Under the pieces are notes generated by a model. That model had not been told where the DNA came from. It was given only the letters and a program-made list of their open reading frames with translations, and did no database searches. DNA of 64,000 nucleotides. Source: Micrasema longulum. Its lineage: Eukaryota > Arthropoda > Insecta > Trichoptera > Brachycentridae. The stretch's first letter is position 1. Each line of letters begins with the position of its first letter. The stretch lies in contig JAGVSM010002435.1 in NCBI GenBank assembly GCA_022494885.1, positions 124,001 to 188,000 of the forward strand. The letters run 5' to 3'. The translations under genes and the position numbers were made by a program. This document shows positions 29,800 to 41,217 of the stretch, piece after piece.

Positions 29800-31380
29800 T
29801 AAAATGCTTTTGTTTTTTGCAGTTATGTCAGCACAGATAAAATAAAAATGTATATTAATATAATTAATGTATAAAGAGCATCATTTTACAATAAAAATAA
29901 AATAAAGTGACGTTTGTTTATAGATCTGCTGCTAGCCTATTTGTGTACTTAATAATAATAAAATTTATATCAAATCCATCCGATCTGAAATATCAACACA
30001 ATAACAGCTGATTGTAGTTTTACATGCGTGACCTAAAGTATATACTCTAAGGACCTAAACAATAAATATGAAACAAAAATATTTTAATTTTCATCCTTTC
30101 TTTGGCAGATAAATATTAGGTTATGTAAAGTAACGATAACCACAGACTATAATTATACCCATGTAAATATTCTAAATACCATAAAGTAAGGATCATGGTT
30201 TACATTATTATTATTTCCAAAGTTAAAAAAAACAAACTGACGTACCTAATGTTTGGATAATTTATATAGCGCCATCACCTCCTATGTAGGTTTATAATTT
30301 GTTGCTCTACGGGTGGTATTTTTTAATTTTCAACCCATGTCTCCATTTTCCCATTTGTTTGTTTGAAAATCAGTATTAAATTGTTTTTAAAAAAAAAGTT
30401 TTTTAAATTACTTTTTTATTAGGGTTACATACAATAAACACATGACTTTTTTATATTCACGTCCCGGCTTTCTAGAAATGAAATCTGTATTAGAACGTGA
30501 CTTATGTTTTTCATATGATATTATTAGTTTGAGTAAAATAAAAATTCAAAACATGTGAAAATATTCTAAAATGGAACCAACTCTAAGTTTTCATACAATG
30601 TAGGTATCGTATTTTGCTTATTTTCATATTGTTATTCCTTGATATTTGTGTTGTTTTTAATTTTAATTTTGTAAATCTATGTCACTTGTTTTTGGCCGAT
30701 GTTATCACATTTTGGTAGAAGGCTCTTTTTCTTATGAAGGAAAAAAAAGTACTTAGCATTCCAAAAGCATGGATATTTCTCCTGAAAAACGGAGTTTGTC
30801 TTTGAATAAATTTCTGTGTCTATTGTCAATGGTATACCGGAAATAAATGATTCATTCGAATGATTAATTCGATTATTTCCTTCATTCGATTACTAATCAT
30901 TCGATTAGTAAATTTAGTCGATTATTTCCATCTCTAGTTGCCAGGGTAGTAAATTTTTTTACCTTACTTTGCTCATCTAATGAAAATTGGACCTTGGATT
31001 AAACAACTCTGTGCAGTACATTTGACTGACATTATCTTCAAAACATCAAATATTATTTAGCATGATATAAAAATAACCGTTTTATGTAAAATAAAATTTA
31101 TTTTATATTTTAAGTTTAAAGTTCATAAATTCAATTACTCTTATTAAATGACCTTTACTTATCTACTCTGTTGTGTAAATCAATATTTCCGCGTGCACAA
31201 TAAAATTTTAGAGAAATTAACCGATTGCATTTTTTAAATCTTACATTTGTGTTATTATTATATTTTTTCCCACCTTGCAACATGACGCGGTGACATTACG
31301 AATGTGCGCGGTGAAAGTGGAGCATAGAGAGGGCATTTTTGGGCACAGTCCGATGTATTCAAATATGATTCTACGCTCCT
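29800..31380. other. Intergenic AT-rich DNA upstream of BMS1
   Basis: No gene seen. A stretch at 30842-30935 repeats CATTCGATTA-type words (CGATTATTTCC..CATTCGATTACTAATCATTCGATTAG), a degenerate satellite-like patch. A GC-richer patch near 31275-31340 is unassigned. Confidence 0.4.
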
Positions 31381-31388
31381 TCTGGACT

Positions 31389-31560
31389 ATTTATTTGTTT
31401 ATTTATTTATTTATTTATTTATTAACGGACATTGTCCATGTATACAATTTATAAGGTTTAAATATTACAATAAAAGAATACTTTAAAACATTTAAAGAAA
31501 AAAGAAAGAAGCATTGACAAACATAAGGGACATCGAGACAAGATCTATATCTATCTATTC
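31389..31560 (-). mobile_element. LINE 3' UTR with TTTA/TAAA tail (reverse)
   Basis: The reverse complement carries GATCTTGTCTCGATGTCCCTTATGTTTGTCAATGCTTCTTT..ATGGACAATGTC and ends in a (TAAA)n microsatellite of about nine units. The same sequence lies in plus orientation at 44937-45105. The tail microsatellite is typical of CR1/L2-type ends. Confidence 0.7.
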
Positions 31561-32083
31561 TTAATTCTATGCGTTTAAGCTAGGAAAACATTTGACGAAC
31601 TTTCAGAAAAGCTGGCAATAATCTTGTGTTCAGTTTATTCGAGAAAAAAAAGTTTTTTTTAAATAATAAAAAAAAGGTTTTTTTTACAATGACCTTGACG
31701 GTGACTACGGTGACTTTCAAAGACATCTTTGAAAACACAGCCAAATTAGAATGACCATAAAATGTTTTCATTTTTGGGTTAATTTTGAAAACTTATATTT
31801 TTTTCCGCTAGATCGCCAAATCGAAAAATATTAAGTACCTAGTCGTAGTAGTCTCCCCATTCCCCATAAATTCGAAATGCGTGTCCAGTTCTCTCTATGC
31901 TATCAATCATCTAAGAAGTTATAAAATATATCTATGGTATTTATGATATCGTCAGTTGTCAAAGGCGCGTGTTATTTCTTGGTTATATTTATTGCCATTG
32001 TAGAGGAGGCTCGACTAAAGAAATATCTTCAATTTAGATTTCAAATGGAAGTTTCTTTATTTGTGTAAGCCACCACATTAAAG

Positions 32084-32987
32084 ATGGAAGGCGATAGCGC
32101 ATTCGATAGCAAAAAAGCTCACAGGGATAGACATTCTGGTAGGAAAGCAGACAAAAAGAAGGCAAAAAATAAACCGCAAGATGCAAATTTGTCAGACCGA
32201 CAAAGGAATCCGAAAGCATTTGCAATCAAATCAGCAGTCCGCGCTGAAAGAAGTTTTCGTCGAAAGGAGGACATAATAGCTAAAAAACAGCATTTACCAA
32301 CTATCGACAAAACACCTCTCGAACCACCCCCGATTGTCGTAGCCGTAGTAGGTCCGCCCAAAGTTGGGAAGACTACCCTCATCAACAATCTCGTCAAAAG
32401 TTTCGTCAAGACAAACGTAACGAGCGTTAAAGGTCCAATAACTATAGTGACTTCCAAAAAGAGACGAATTACTCTAATTGAATGCAACAATGATATTAAT
32501 TCTATGATAGACATAGCTAAATGCGCCGACTTGGTTCTTCTATTGTGCGACGCCAGTTTTGGTTTCGAAATGGAGATTTTCGAGTTCCTAAACATTTGTC
32601 AAGTTCACGGAATGCCGAAAATAATGGGCGTTCTTACTCACCTGGATGCTATCAATAATACCAAAACTTTAAAAAGGCAAAAGAAATTATTGAAGCATAG
32701 ATTCTGGACGGAAGTCTACGCTGGAGCCAAGCTGTTCTATCTGTCCGGAATTTTGCACGGTGAATATTTAAGAAATGAAATAAAGAACTTGTCTAGGTTT
32801 ATATCTGTAATGAAGTTCAGGCAGTTGAGTTGGAGGACTAGTCACGCATATGTGTTGGCAGATCGGATGGAGGATATCACAAACCAAGATCTCATCCGGA
32901 GAGATGCCAAGGTCAACAGAGATGTCGTGCTCTATGGATACGTGCGAGGTGTTCCACTCATGCAGGATTCCATGTTGCATGTTGCGG
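32084..32987 (+). CDS. BMS1: BMS1 exon 1: GTPase domain
   Basis: Starts MEGDSAFDSKKAHRDR after an AAAGATGG context and ends GTTGCGG|GTAAGT. It includes the P-loop GPPKVGKTTLINNL and GVLTHLDAI. Reading past the donor gives only 25 further codons before a stop, as expected for an intron. Confidence 0.93.
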
Positions 32988-35900
32988 GTAAGTTAATTAT
33001 GTTTTTGTATCCTCTTTTAAATATTAAACTTTATGCAATTGGTGGGCTTATTACTAAAGAGTGAAATCATCCAACCAATCGTTATCTGTGTTTTCTCTAT
33101 TGACGTTAATTAAACTCTGGTACTTAAAATACAGTCTTGTTTAGTTGCAATAACATTTTTCTAATTCTAAAGAATGAAAAAATTATATTCATAATACTAA
33201 GAGGGTATTTCACCATCTCCTTGTAAATCCTGATTAGCTTATATGTCCTGCTAAATAGCATTTAAGTTTAAAAACCGATTTCACAATCTCTGATCACAAA
33301 AAAATTGTAAATCTCATTTAAATCGTCGCTAATGTTAACTAGAGACATTTCCTCTGTTTAAATCACGTTTAAAAATGACGTCGCTTGCGTTATCGTAATA
33401 ACAGCACTGCTCAAATTTTTATATCGTCTATAATTGAAATAATTATTTGAGAATCTGAGATTTTATGCTAAATTAGGTTGGTATTCTATCAACAAAATAC
33501 AATTAAACTCGAATAGAGCTTGCATAAGGAAACGTTATCTGCGCACAATTTCGTAACCTACCCGAGTTGTATTTCGAGTTTTGACAGTTAACAACGGTCA
33601 GTAATCAACTTATAACACTCATTCCTGGTAAAATTTGGTCCTTTCTTATGCGTATTATATTGCGTAACATATTTAACTAAAATAAACAAAACTTAAGAAA
33701 AACTATGATTATTATCATATTTGATATTAGGAAATTGGAAAAGCTCAAGAGATAATACTAAAGCAGAAAAATAATAACTATTAAAACTTAAGCAAGCTAT
33801 GAAAGAAATACTATAGATACATTAACCTAAATGCCATAAAAAGTAACCTAAACACATAAAATACTGCAATATATTTAAAACTTATGAAAATCAACAAGAT
33901 TTAACGTAATCACTGAGGAATGACGGAGTTGTTAGGTGTGCGTGGGAATGTGGATTTTGATGATGTGCAATTTTTGAAAACAAATGCATAGATTTTTAGT
34001 CTTACTGTCTTGATTAACTAGTCGAAAGATTGATTTAGCATTATTTCAATGGTGGAATCGGTTGGTTGCAAATATAATTTAAATCAGGTAGCTACTTTTT
34101 AACTGACATTTTGTTATCAGGATTTACAAGGAGATGGTGAAATACTCCCTCAGTCAACTTTGTAGTTTTTTTTACTTAGGAAGAGCTTCTTTTAGATATT
34201 TTGGTCATAAAGCCAGTAATTATAATGATTATTTGTTCATTATTTATATTGTGTCGATTATTGTCCTTATTTTTTGTATAAAAACTATTTGTATTTACAG
34301 GTGTAGGAGACTTAAAGGTAAACGAAATAGGTTTTCTCCCAGATCCCTGTCCACTGCCAGAAGTACAAAAGAAGCGAACGCTTTTAGAAAAAGAGCGTTT
34401 GATTTACGCCCCTTTCTCTGGTGTCGGTGGTATTGTTTATGATAAAGATGCAGTTTATATCGAACTTAAGGGCTCACATTCCCACAAAGAAAATGAGGAT
34501 GAATCTACTTCTGAAAAGAAGGCCATTTTAAAAAGTGTCTTTGAACAAAAAGAAACAGTAGATGACCAGATGAAAAATACTGGCTTCAAACTTTTTTCAG
34601 ATGGTAATGTCATTTATTCAGATATGGTGAATGACACAAATGATCAGGCTGATGATGATGATGATGATGGTCAATCTTTGGATTCTGTTGATGAAATGGA
34701 TAATGAAGACGTGTCTTCTGGTATTGAAGATGATATGTCAACAAATTCTGACGAAGAAAGTACTAAAGTTGTAAGAAAAATCAAACAATCCAAAAAATAT
34801 GAGAAGTCTGATTCGGAAGATGAAGATATGGATAATCCTGATTCAGAAAAGTTACCTTGGACTAATGATTTTGATGGAAATGATAACTCTGATGATGATT
34901 TTCAAAATAAATGGCGAGAAAATTTGACTGAAAAAGCTAGCAATGCCTTTTTAGAGCGCCAAAATACCACACAAAATATTATGAAATTGGTTTATGGAGT
35001 TTTTCATCCCTCAAAAAATAGCTTGAAAGAAACTGATGTTAAAATCAACATGGATTTATCTGATGAAAGTGAATCTGAAGAAATTGGAGGACTATTCAAA
35101 AAAGTAACTGAAAAACAGCAGAAGCTGCAAAAGGACAAACAAAATATGAATACAGAAGAATGTTCTTTATTTTATTCATCAGCTCAAACTGTGTCTAAGG
35201 ATTGGTTAGATACAGAAATTAAACAGTCACTTTTAAACTGCTTTGTCACAGGAAAACGCTCATCAGGAGAAGACGCTTCTGAATTGCTTAAGTTAGATGA
35301 TGCCAGTGTTGGAGATTCTGATGAAGAATTGTTTGGTGACTTTGAAGATTTTGAAACAGGAGAAAAACATAAAAATGAAAAGGAAGAAAATAGTTTTAAA
35401 AAAGCTGGGACTAAAAGATCTTTAGAAAACATGTCCAAGGCTGAAATATTAGCCAAAAAACTAAAGCTCAAAGCTAAATTTGATTCAGAATATGATAATC
35501 CCGATGAGCATAGAATTACCGGAGATCACGCATATTATGAAAATTTAAAAGCTGAGGCTCTCAAGCAATCTGAACTCAACAAATCTGTATTTGACGAGTT
35601 AGATGACGGACTGAGAGTTGAGGTTGAAGGATTTAGACCAGGAATGTATGTGAGAATGAATTTCAAGAGTATGCCTTATGAATTTGTTAATAACTTTGAT
35701 GCTACTTATCCTATTTTAGTTGGAGCTTTGAATATGTCTGAAGAAAATATTGGATATGTGAGTTGTAAGGTAAAAAAACACAGATGGTATAAAAAAATAC
35801 TTAAAACAAATGATCCCCTCATTATATCCATGGGCTGGAGAAGGTTTCAGACCGTTCCGATATTTTCTAAAATAGAGGACGACATGAAATGTAGATATTT

Positions 35901-36822
35901 AAAATATACTCCGGAACATGTTACATGTAACATGCACTTTTATGGACCAATCACACCCCAGAATACTGGGTTACTGGCACTGCAGACGTTGACTAGTGAT
36001 ACCAATCAGTTGAAGCAGTTAGGATTTAGAATAGCGGCAACAGGAAGTGTTAATGAAATAAACAAATCCACACAAATAGTCAAAAAGCTGAAGTTGGTAG
36101 GAACACCTTTAAAAATATTGAAAAATACTGCATTCATTAAAGACATGTTTAACAGTTCGTTGGAGGTAGCCAAATTCGAAGGGGCCAAAATAAAAACAGT
36201 TTCTGGAATCCGAGGTCAGATTAAGAAAGCCATAAACAAGCCCGAAGGATGTTTCCGAGCAACATTTGAAGATAAAATTTTACTGAGTGACATTGTATTC
36301 TGTAGAACATGGTTTAAAGTCAATGTAACGCAATTTTACACTACAGTAACCAATTTACTTCTGGAAATGGACAATAAAAATATTTGGTCAGGTATGAAAA
36401 CTTTAGGCCAGTTAAAAAGAGAAAGGAATATCAAAATTGAACCCAATAAAGATTCACTATATGAAGACATTAAACGGGAACCTAAAGTATTCAAACCATT
36501 GGTCATACCGAAAAACCTTCAGAAGATTTTACCTTATAAGGATAAGCCTAAAAACAAAGTAATTTCTAGTAAAGCTGGAGATATAACTAAGAATCGCATA
36601 GCTCTAGTGAAGAGTCCTCACGAACAGAAGGTATCCAATATTTTGAAAATGGTCAAAACTAACTATGCCAAAAAGCAAGATCAAGCTAAAACTGCAGTAT
36701 CAGAGAGAATTGAAAAACATAAAAAGGAAATGCAAGTTTTCGCATGGAAAAAGCTGAAACGACAAAAAGAATTAAAAAAGAAAGTTTGCAGGGCACTCAG
36801 TAAAATGGGGAAGAAGTGAAAT
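32084..36822 (+). CDS. BMS1: BMS1 ribosome-biogenesis GTPase (two exons)
   Basis: Exons 32084-32987 and 34301-36822 join in phase 1, coding for 1140 residues (yeast 1183, human 1282). BMS1 is a nucleolar GTPase of the 90S/SSU processome. It works with RCL1 in early 40S assembly. A basic N-terminus (KKAHRDRHSGRKADKKKAKN) precedes a P-loop at about residues 90-97 (GPPKVGKT) and a G4-like THLD; the AARP2CN-type region (HAYVLADRMED..) crosses the exon junction (HVAGVGDLKV). A long Asp/Glu-rich segment occupies about residues 380-520. The conserved C-terminal domain starts near 740 (FRPGMYVR, MGWRRFQ, HFYGPITP), and a lysine-rich tail ends it. The family's G domain is circularly ordinary, but its switch regions are weakly conserved. 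The single intron carries a TIR element. Confidence 0.95.
33201..34152. mobile_element. TIR element inside the BMS1 intron (about 950 bp)
   Basis: GAGGGTATTTCACCATCTCCTTGTAAATCCTGAT at 33201 faces ATCAGGATTTACAAGGAGATGGTGAAATACTCCCT at 34117-34151, its reverse complement apart from a 2-bp indel. Weaker pairing continues inward (AACCGATTTC / GGAATCGGTT) to about 90 bp. No transposase frame is visible, so it is non-autonomous. It fills most of the 1313-bp intron. The target duplication could not be fixed. Confidence 0.8.
34301..36822 (+). CDS. BMS1: BMS1 exon 2: acidic region and C-terminal domain
   Basis: Acceptor TTGTATTTACAG|GTGTAGGAGAC restores HVAG|VGDLKVNEIGFLPDPCPLP. It contains ERLIYAPFSGVGGIVYDKDA, an Asp repeat (GATGATGATGAT near 34654), and ends KKVCRALSKMGKK. 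Confidence 0.95.
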
Positions 36823-36895
36823 GAAATAGAAAATTATGGATAAAATGTCTAGATTCACATTTAATGTAAAATTCCACTGTTTGTAAAGGGAGAGA

Positions 36896-36901
36896 AATAA
36901 A
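36896..36901 (+). terminator. BMS1 polyadenylation signal
   Basis: AATAAA about 75 bp after the stop codon. Confidence 0.6.
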
Positions 36902-36909
36902 ACAAAGTT

Positions 36910-39900
36910 CAACAATAGTCAGTCAAATGTATTTATGGCAATTTATTTACACTTCTCTTATTGCAGTGGTTAGGATATTCTGCAACCACTTTCCTCTGAG
37001 GTGATTCCCTACACCATATTCCATATTAACATTGACAATCTGTTTTATTATTATATAAATCATTATTGGCGAGACATGTCCGTGTAGTTACATATTATTA
37101 AAAATAAATAACAATAAAACATAATGATAGGTACGTTAGATATATGTATAAGCATAACTTACTCGTAAAAGCTACAGTATGGACACTCATTACACATTCA
37201 TTTACAATTTTACCTTTTGAGATATATGGTTCCGAAACATAACTGCTTCTACATCACCATCTGTCAGAAGTTCTCGACCTTAAAAATGAATTTATCCGTA
37301 CTAAATTTCTATAATGCACAAATATTATTCAATAAACGGGACTAAGAAGTCGGTTGGTTACATGGGATTTATCAGTTGAATGTAAACACAAGTTTGGCGA
37401 CTTCCCGCCAGCAAATTCTAATACAAGTTTAGCAATAAACACAGATGACAAACAGCACATACATTCAAGTATAATGAATCACAATTTTGTGCCATAGTTC
37501 ACATTATTGTTTTATTTGTACTAATTGATAATATAGCATTACAAAGTTAGGGTCTCACTGTCATTAATACTGAGGTTACTTCCGCTTTAAAGAATGTAGT
37601 CGGTAATATAACCACCATCACCAACCGGCTGACGTATTCTAAGTGATGCGATAACAATATATTAAAGCTCTTTGCACGCACAAACACCATGCTCACTCTA
37701 GCTTTACCATTAAGTTTACGCTGATTGTTTTTAGTCTGTTGGGGACATATTTACAAACAGGTTCAAAATTCCGACAATAATATGTGAAACTAGATGTGAT
37801 GTGATTATGTAGGTTGGCTTTCCGTTGTAACGGTCCCTAGTATATAGGAAAATGTTAAAGTAACGCCTCAACAACGATAAATCGATGTTTGGCACTGAAA
37901 ATCACAAGTCTAGTAGTCCGGTAGTATATCCCTTGAGCAATAAAATAAAATCATATTTTCACTATAAACTTACTAATATGTTACATGATATTGTCTATTA
38001 ATTATAACAACTATTTCCATATAATACACAGGCAATAAAAAATGTACACATTCCTTTGGTCTACATTCTCCATTATTTCAAAAATTAAAAATGGGATTTG
38101 GATTTCTCGTCGTAACCCAAATTTGCAATTGTCTTTAGTAAAATAAAATACACCAAAATGTTTAGTTGCCCTTAAAGCGAGACTATACAATTACTTTGTT
38201 ACAATAGCGCGACACGGAAGCTGCTGTCGCCACATAAATATATATCTACAACTCTTCATTCATGGTAACTGATAAATATGACTCGTTCTACAAAATAACA
38301 CCCAATAAATATTTAAATGGTAATTACTTAACTTTAATGTAATAAAATAATTCCTGTTAGCTTCCATACGTCCTTTCCAATGGTCACTGCTTACAAAACA
38401 TTTTTACGGTAATTTCTTTAAAATGTTTAATCTGAAAATTACTACTTTTAATGGAAAAAATCAATCACATTTGTATTTAGTATGTTGCAGTCAAGTCTAT
38501 ACATATTCCAGTGGTTACGCACAATGGTAAAGAAATATTTATTGGTAACCACAGACCATTTCAAGAGGGTTTTCTTACGCCAATAAAATATTTTTTTGTG
38601 GATGATTTTAATGAATTTCATTATGTAGAATAAATACCGAAAGCGGAATAATTGAGTGCCACATGAGATTATTTTGTCAGTAAATATTTGATGACCAGCT
38701 TTATTTTGACCCTTTAGACTCCATATACAATATTTAAGTGCTGCATCACACTTCTACCATTACACAATAAGACTTCACTTCATATGTACATTTTCATAAA
38801 GTAAATTTTGCCTAAGGACTAAATCTATGATATATAATAATATGTATGTAAATTCAACAGTAAAATTCTTCCTAATGATGTGGTTACAACCCTACCAACA
38901 TTCCATGTTGGTTGGCAAATGGCTCTGAACTTTCTTATTTCACATCGCTCTTTTTGTATAGAAAAGTTGTATAGAAATGTGATAAATTTCTTCTATATAA
39001 AATTATGTAAATTATATTTTTTGGTTAAATAAAATTATGTGATCAATATTTGGAAGGAATGTAAGTTTATGAAAATTTTTATCTGTACTCGAGAGAATTC
39101 ACAGATTTGGAAAGAAACGAGAGTTTTGGAATTTTAAACAGTACCTACGTAGGTATATAATAAAATTTATATATACTAAAGGATATAAAGAAAATAATAA
39201 GCAGTATAGTTTAATTGTAATGTAAGTGCATAATATGAATGTGTCGCCGCCGAATAGTTAATTCGGCCACTCAATAGAGCGGCTAGGCTGTTGATTAAAT
39301 GCTGGCATTAAACTAAACGGCTAGGCCATTTGTTAAATGAATTGAGATAACTCATTGTTCAACATGTTGGCTGGTTGAAAGTTAGCCCTTTGGAAACGGC
39401 CGAACCAAAAGCCACTGGGGTTAGGTTAGGAAAGGTTGGGTTAAGTTTAATAATAAAAAAAAGTTTTTTTTACTTAAATTAATAAGTAAAGGATTGGGGC
39501 ATAACAAAATAAATTTAAAAATAAAACAATTTTGATTGTATTGAAATTAATAAGGGTAAATAACGTTTAACCCTTTCGTTTAACGTTCATTTAACAAACG
39601 GCCTAGCCATTCTGTTGAATGCCGGCATTTAATGAACAGCCTAGCCGCTCAGTTCAGTGGCTGATTTAGACTATTTTGCCGCAACATATATATTACATTA
39701 TTTGAGTTGTTATGAAATTTTCAATAGACATTCATAATATTATGAACAGGAAGATGTTAGATAGTAAAACAAAAGAGAATTATGAAATGTTTATACACGA
39801 GGTTCTTTTAAGGAGGTTAAATAAAGGTGATGAAATTACAGACGCGCAATACAAAAAAAAAAGAAAATGGTTTATTTGATGTTAAAATGTGCATTAAATA

Positions 39901-41088
39901 TATATGCATCAGTATTTGTTTGTATCACATTATATTATAATATATTTACATTCATTCTGTATTGATGTGTGCGTGTTTCATTGTAAATGTACATATATTT
40001 TATTTTTAAGTACGTATGTGTAGAGTTTCACACTCAAGTTTTGATAACTCTTCCACTTTTGGTCAAAATATGTAAATAAAAGATTTTATATTAATTTTAT
40101 GAATTTTCAATAACACATTTCTCCAGAAATTATATGCACTTTAATATGATTAGAACCTCATTATATAAAGTAATACTTGAAATTTGTCAGAGCACGATAA
40201 TATGTGTACATTATGCATACATATGTCATTGAAATATGCAAATAATCTGAGAATCTTACATATTTGTATGTCTTTAAATTTGTGAGAGTACTGAGATTAA
40301 AAAAGTAGCCAAGGCAAAGTAAATTACAATATAAAGTCTGATAAAATAACTTTCCTTTAATATTCAAAATAGGAAACAATTGTTCATTATCTACAAAAGA
40401 AAACACCTAAGATTTTATATTACAGAATATATATTATTTTCTATTTAAATATAACATAAAGTTTTGCTGCACCTCTTGTTAAATTTACAGGAAATTACAT
40501 TCATAAAATACGGATAAATAATATTCTAGGGCAATATTTCATAAACGACAGTACAAATTACGCAAAAGTAACGCAATAGTATTCCAACCCCGCCCTCCAC
40601 CGGTTTTCATAAATAAACATTTACAAAGAGAAATAATATATTATTTTATAAAAGACTAGACAAAACTGGGAGTTGCATTGTCAACTGTTTGGTTACACTT
40701 CGTACTATTACTAAAATATCAACAAGCGGTCATAAAATGTTCAATTCACCCAACTGTCGGTTCCTATAGTAAAGAGTCAAAAATATTGGTTATATAAAAA
40801 TGGAATTTTATCAGTTATAAAGCGATGTTTATTTGAATATTGTACACTAGTCTTTATTCCAAGACACACGGGAAATAACTAGTCGTCGTCTCCAATAATC
40901 CGTTACTCAATAAACTCTCCTTCCGTTGCAAGTTGCTGATAGCTGAAACTATCGCAACAGGACTCGATTACCAGGAATGTAGGTTTTGGTCGACGTTAAC
41001 GCACTTCTTGCAGGGAATGCGGCAGTTCCACACCACTTCGAGACGTAGCTTCAGCTGAACCGGTTGCCTAGTTCAAGGTGGCCGTATA
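36910..41088 (-). other. Intergenic region or long 3' UTR of liprin-alpha
   Basis: 4.2 kb without a coding frame lie between convergent BMS1 and liprin-alpha. The first TTTATT (AATAAA on the minus strand) far downstream of the liprin stop that abuts BMS1 is at about 36945. Neuronal genes often have long 3' UTRs, so part or all of this could be liprin 3' UTR, but other AATAAA candidates exist. The only structure seen is the foldback at 39243-39684. Confidence 0.4.
39243..39684. mobile_element. Foldback element between BMS1 and liprin-alpha
   Basis: The left arm (GCCACTCAATAGAGCGGCTAGGCTGTTGATTAAATGC.GGCATT...CGGCTAGGCC.TTTGTTAAATGAA) pairs with the right arm over about 110 bp at roughly 85-90% identity. 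The words GGCTAGGC and TTAAATG recur inside each arm. The middle has GTTAGGTTAGGAAAGGTTGGGTTA. It has no coding frame and is a non-autonomous foldback/MITE. Confidence 0.8.
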
Positions 41089-41217
41089 TCAGGAGGCTTT
41101 AGCCGCCATGCTGTTGTCGTTAGTCATGTTGTGTCCCTGATCTCCGGTGCGCATGTGCGGGCGGTCCGTAGCCAATTTCAGCAGGTTCCCAAATTCTACT
41201 TCCAACAGCTGCCGGGC
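41089..41217 (-). CDS. Liprin-alpha: Liprin-alpha terminal exon (end of SAM3)
   Basis: Acceptor ATTCCTCAG|GCC, phase 0. It reads [20 protein letters not shown] and then a polar tail [13 protein letters not shown] with stop TGA 41091-41089. Confidence 0.92.
   Translation of the reverse strand, partial: ARQLLEVEFGNLLKLATDRPHMRTGDQGHNMTNDNSMAAKAS

Noticed and set aside
32119..32595. 158-codon open frame antisense to BMS1 exon 1
   Set aside because: It is a shadow of the conserved GTPase coding sequence; the sense protein is clearly recognisable.
34134..34442. 102-codon open frame at the end of the BMS1 intron
   Set aside because: It spans the TIR element, the intron and, in another frame, the start of exon 2; the exon phase shows it is not coding.
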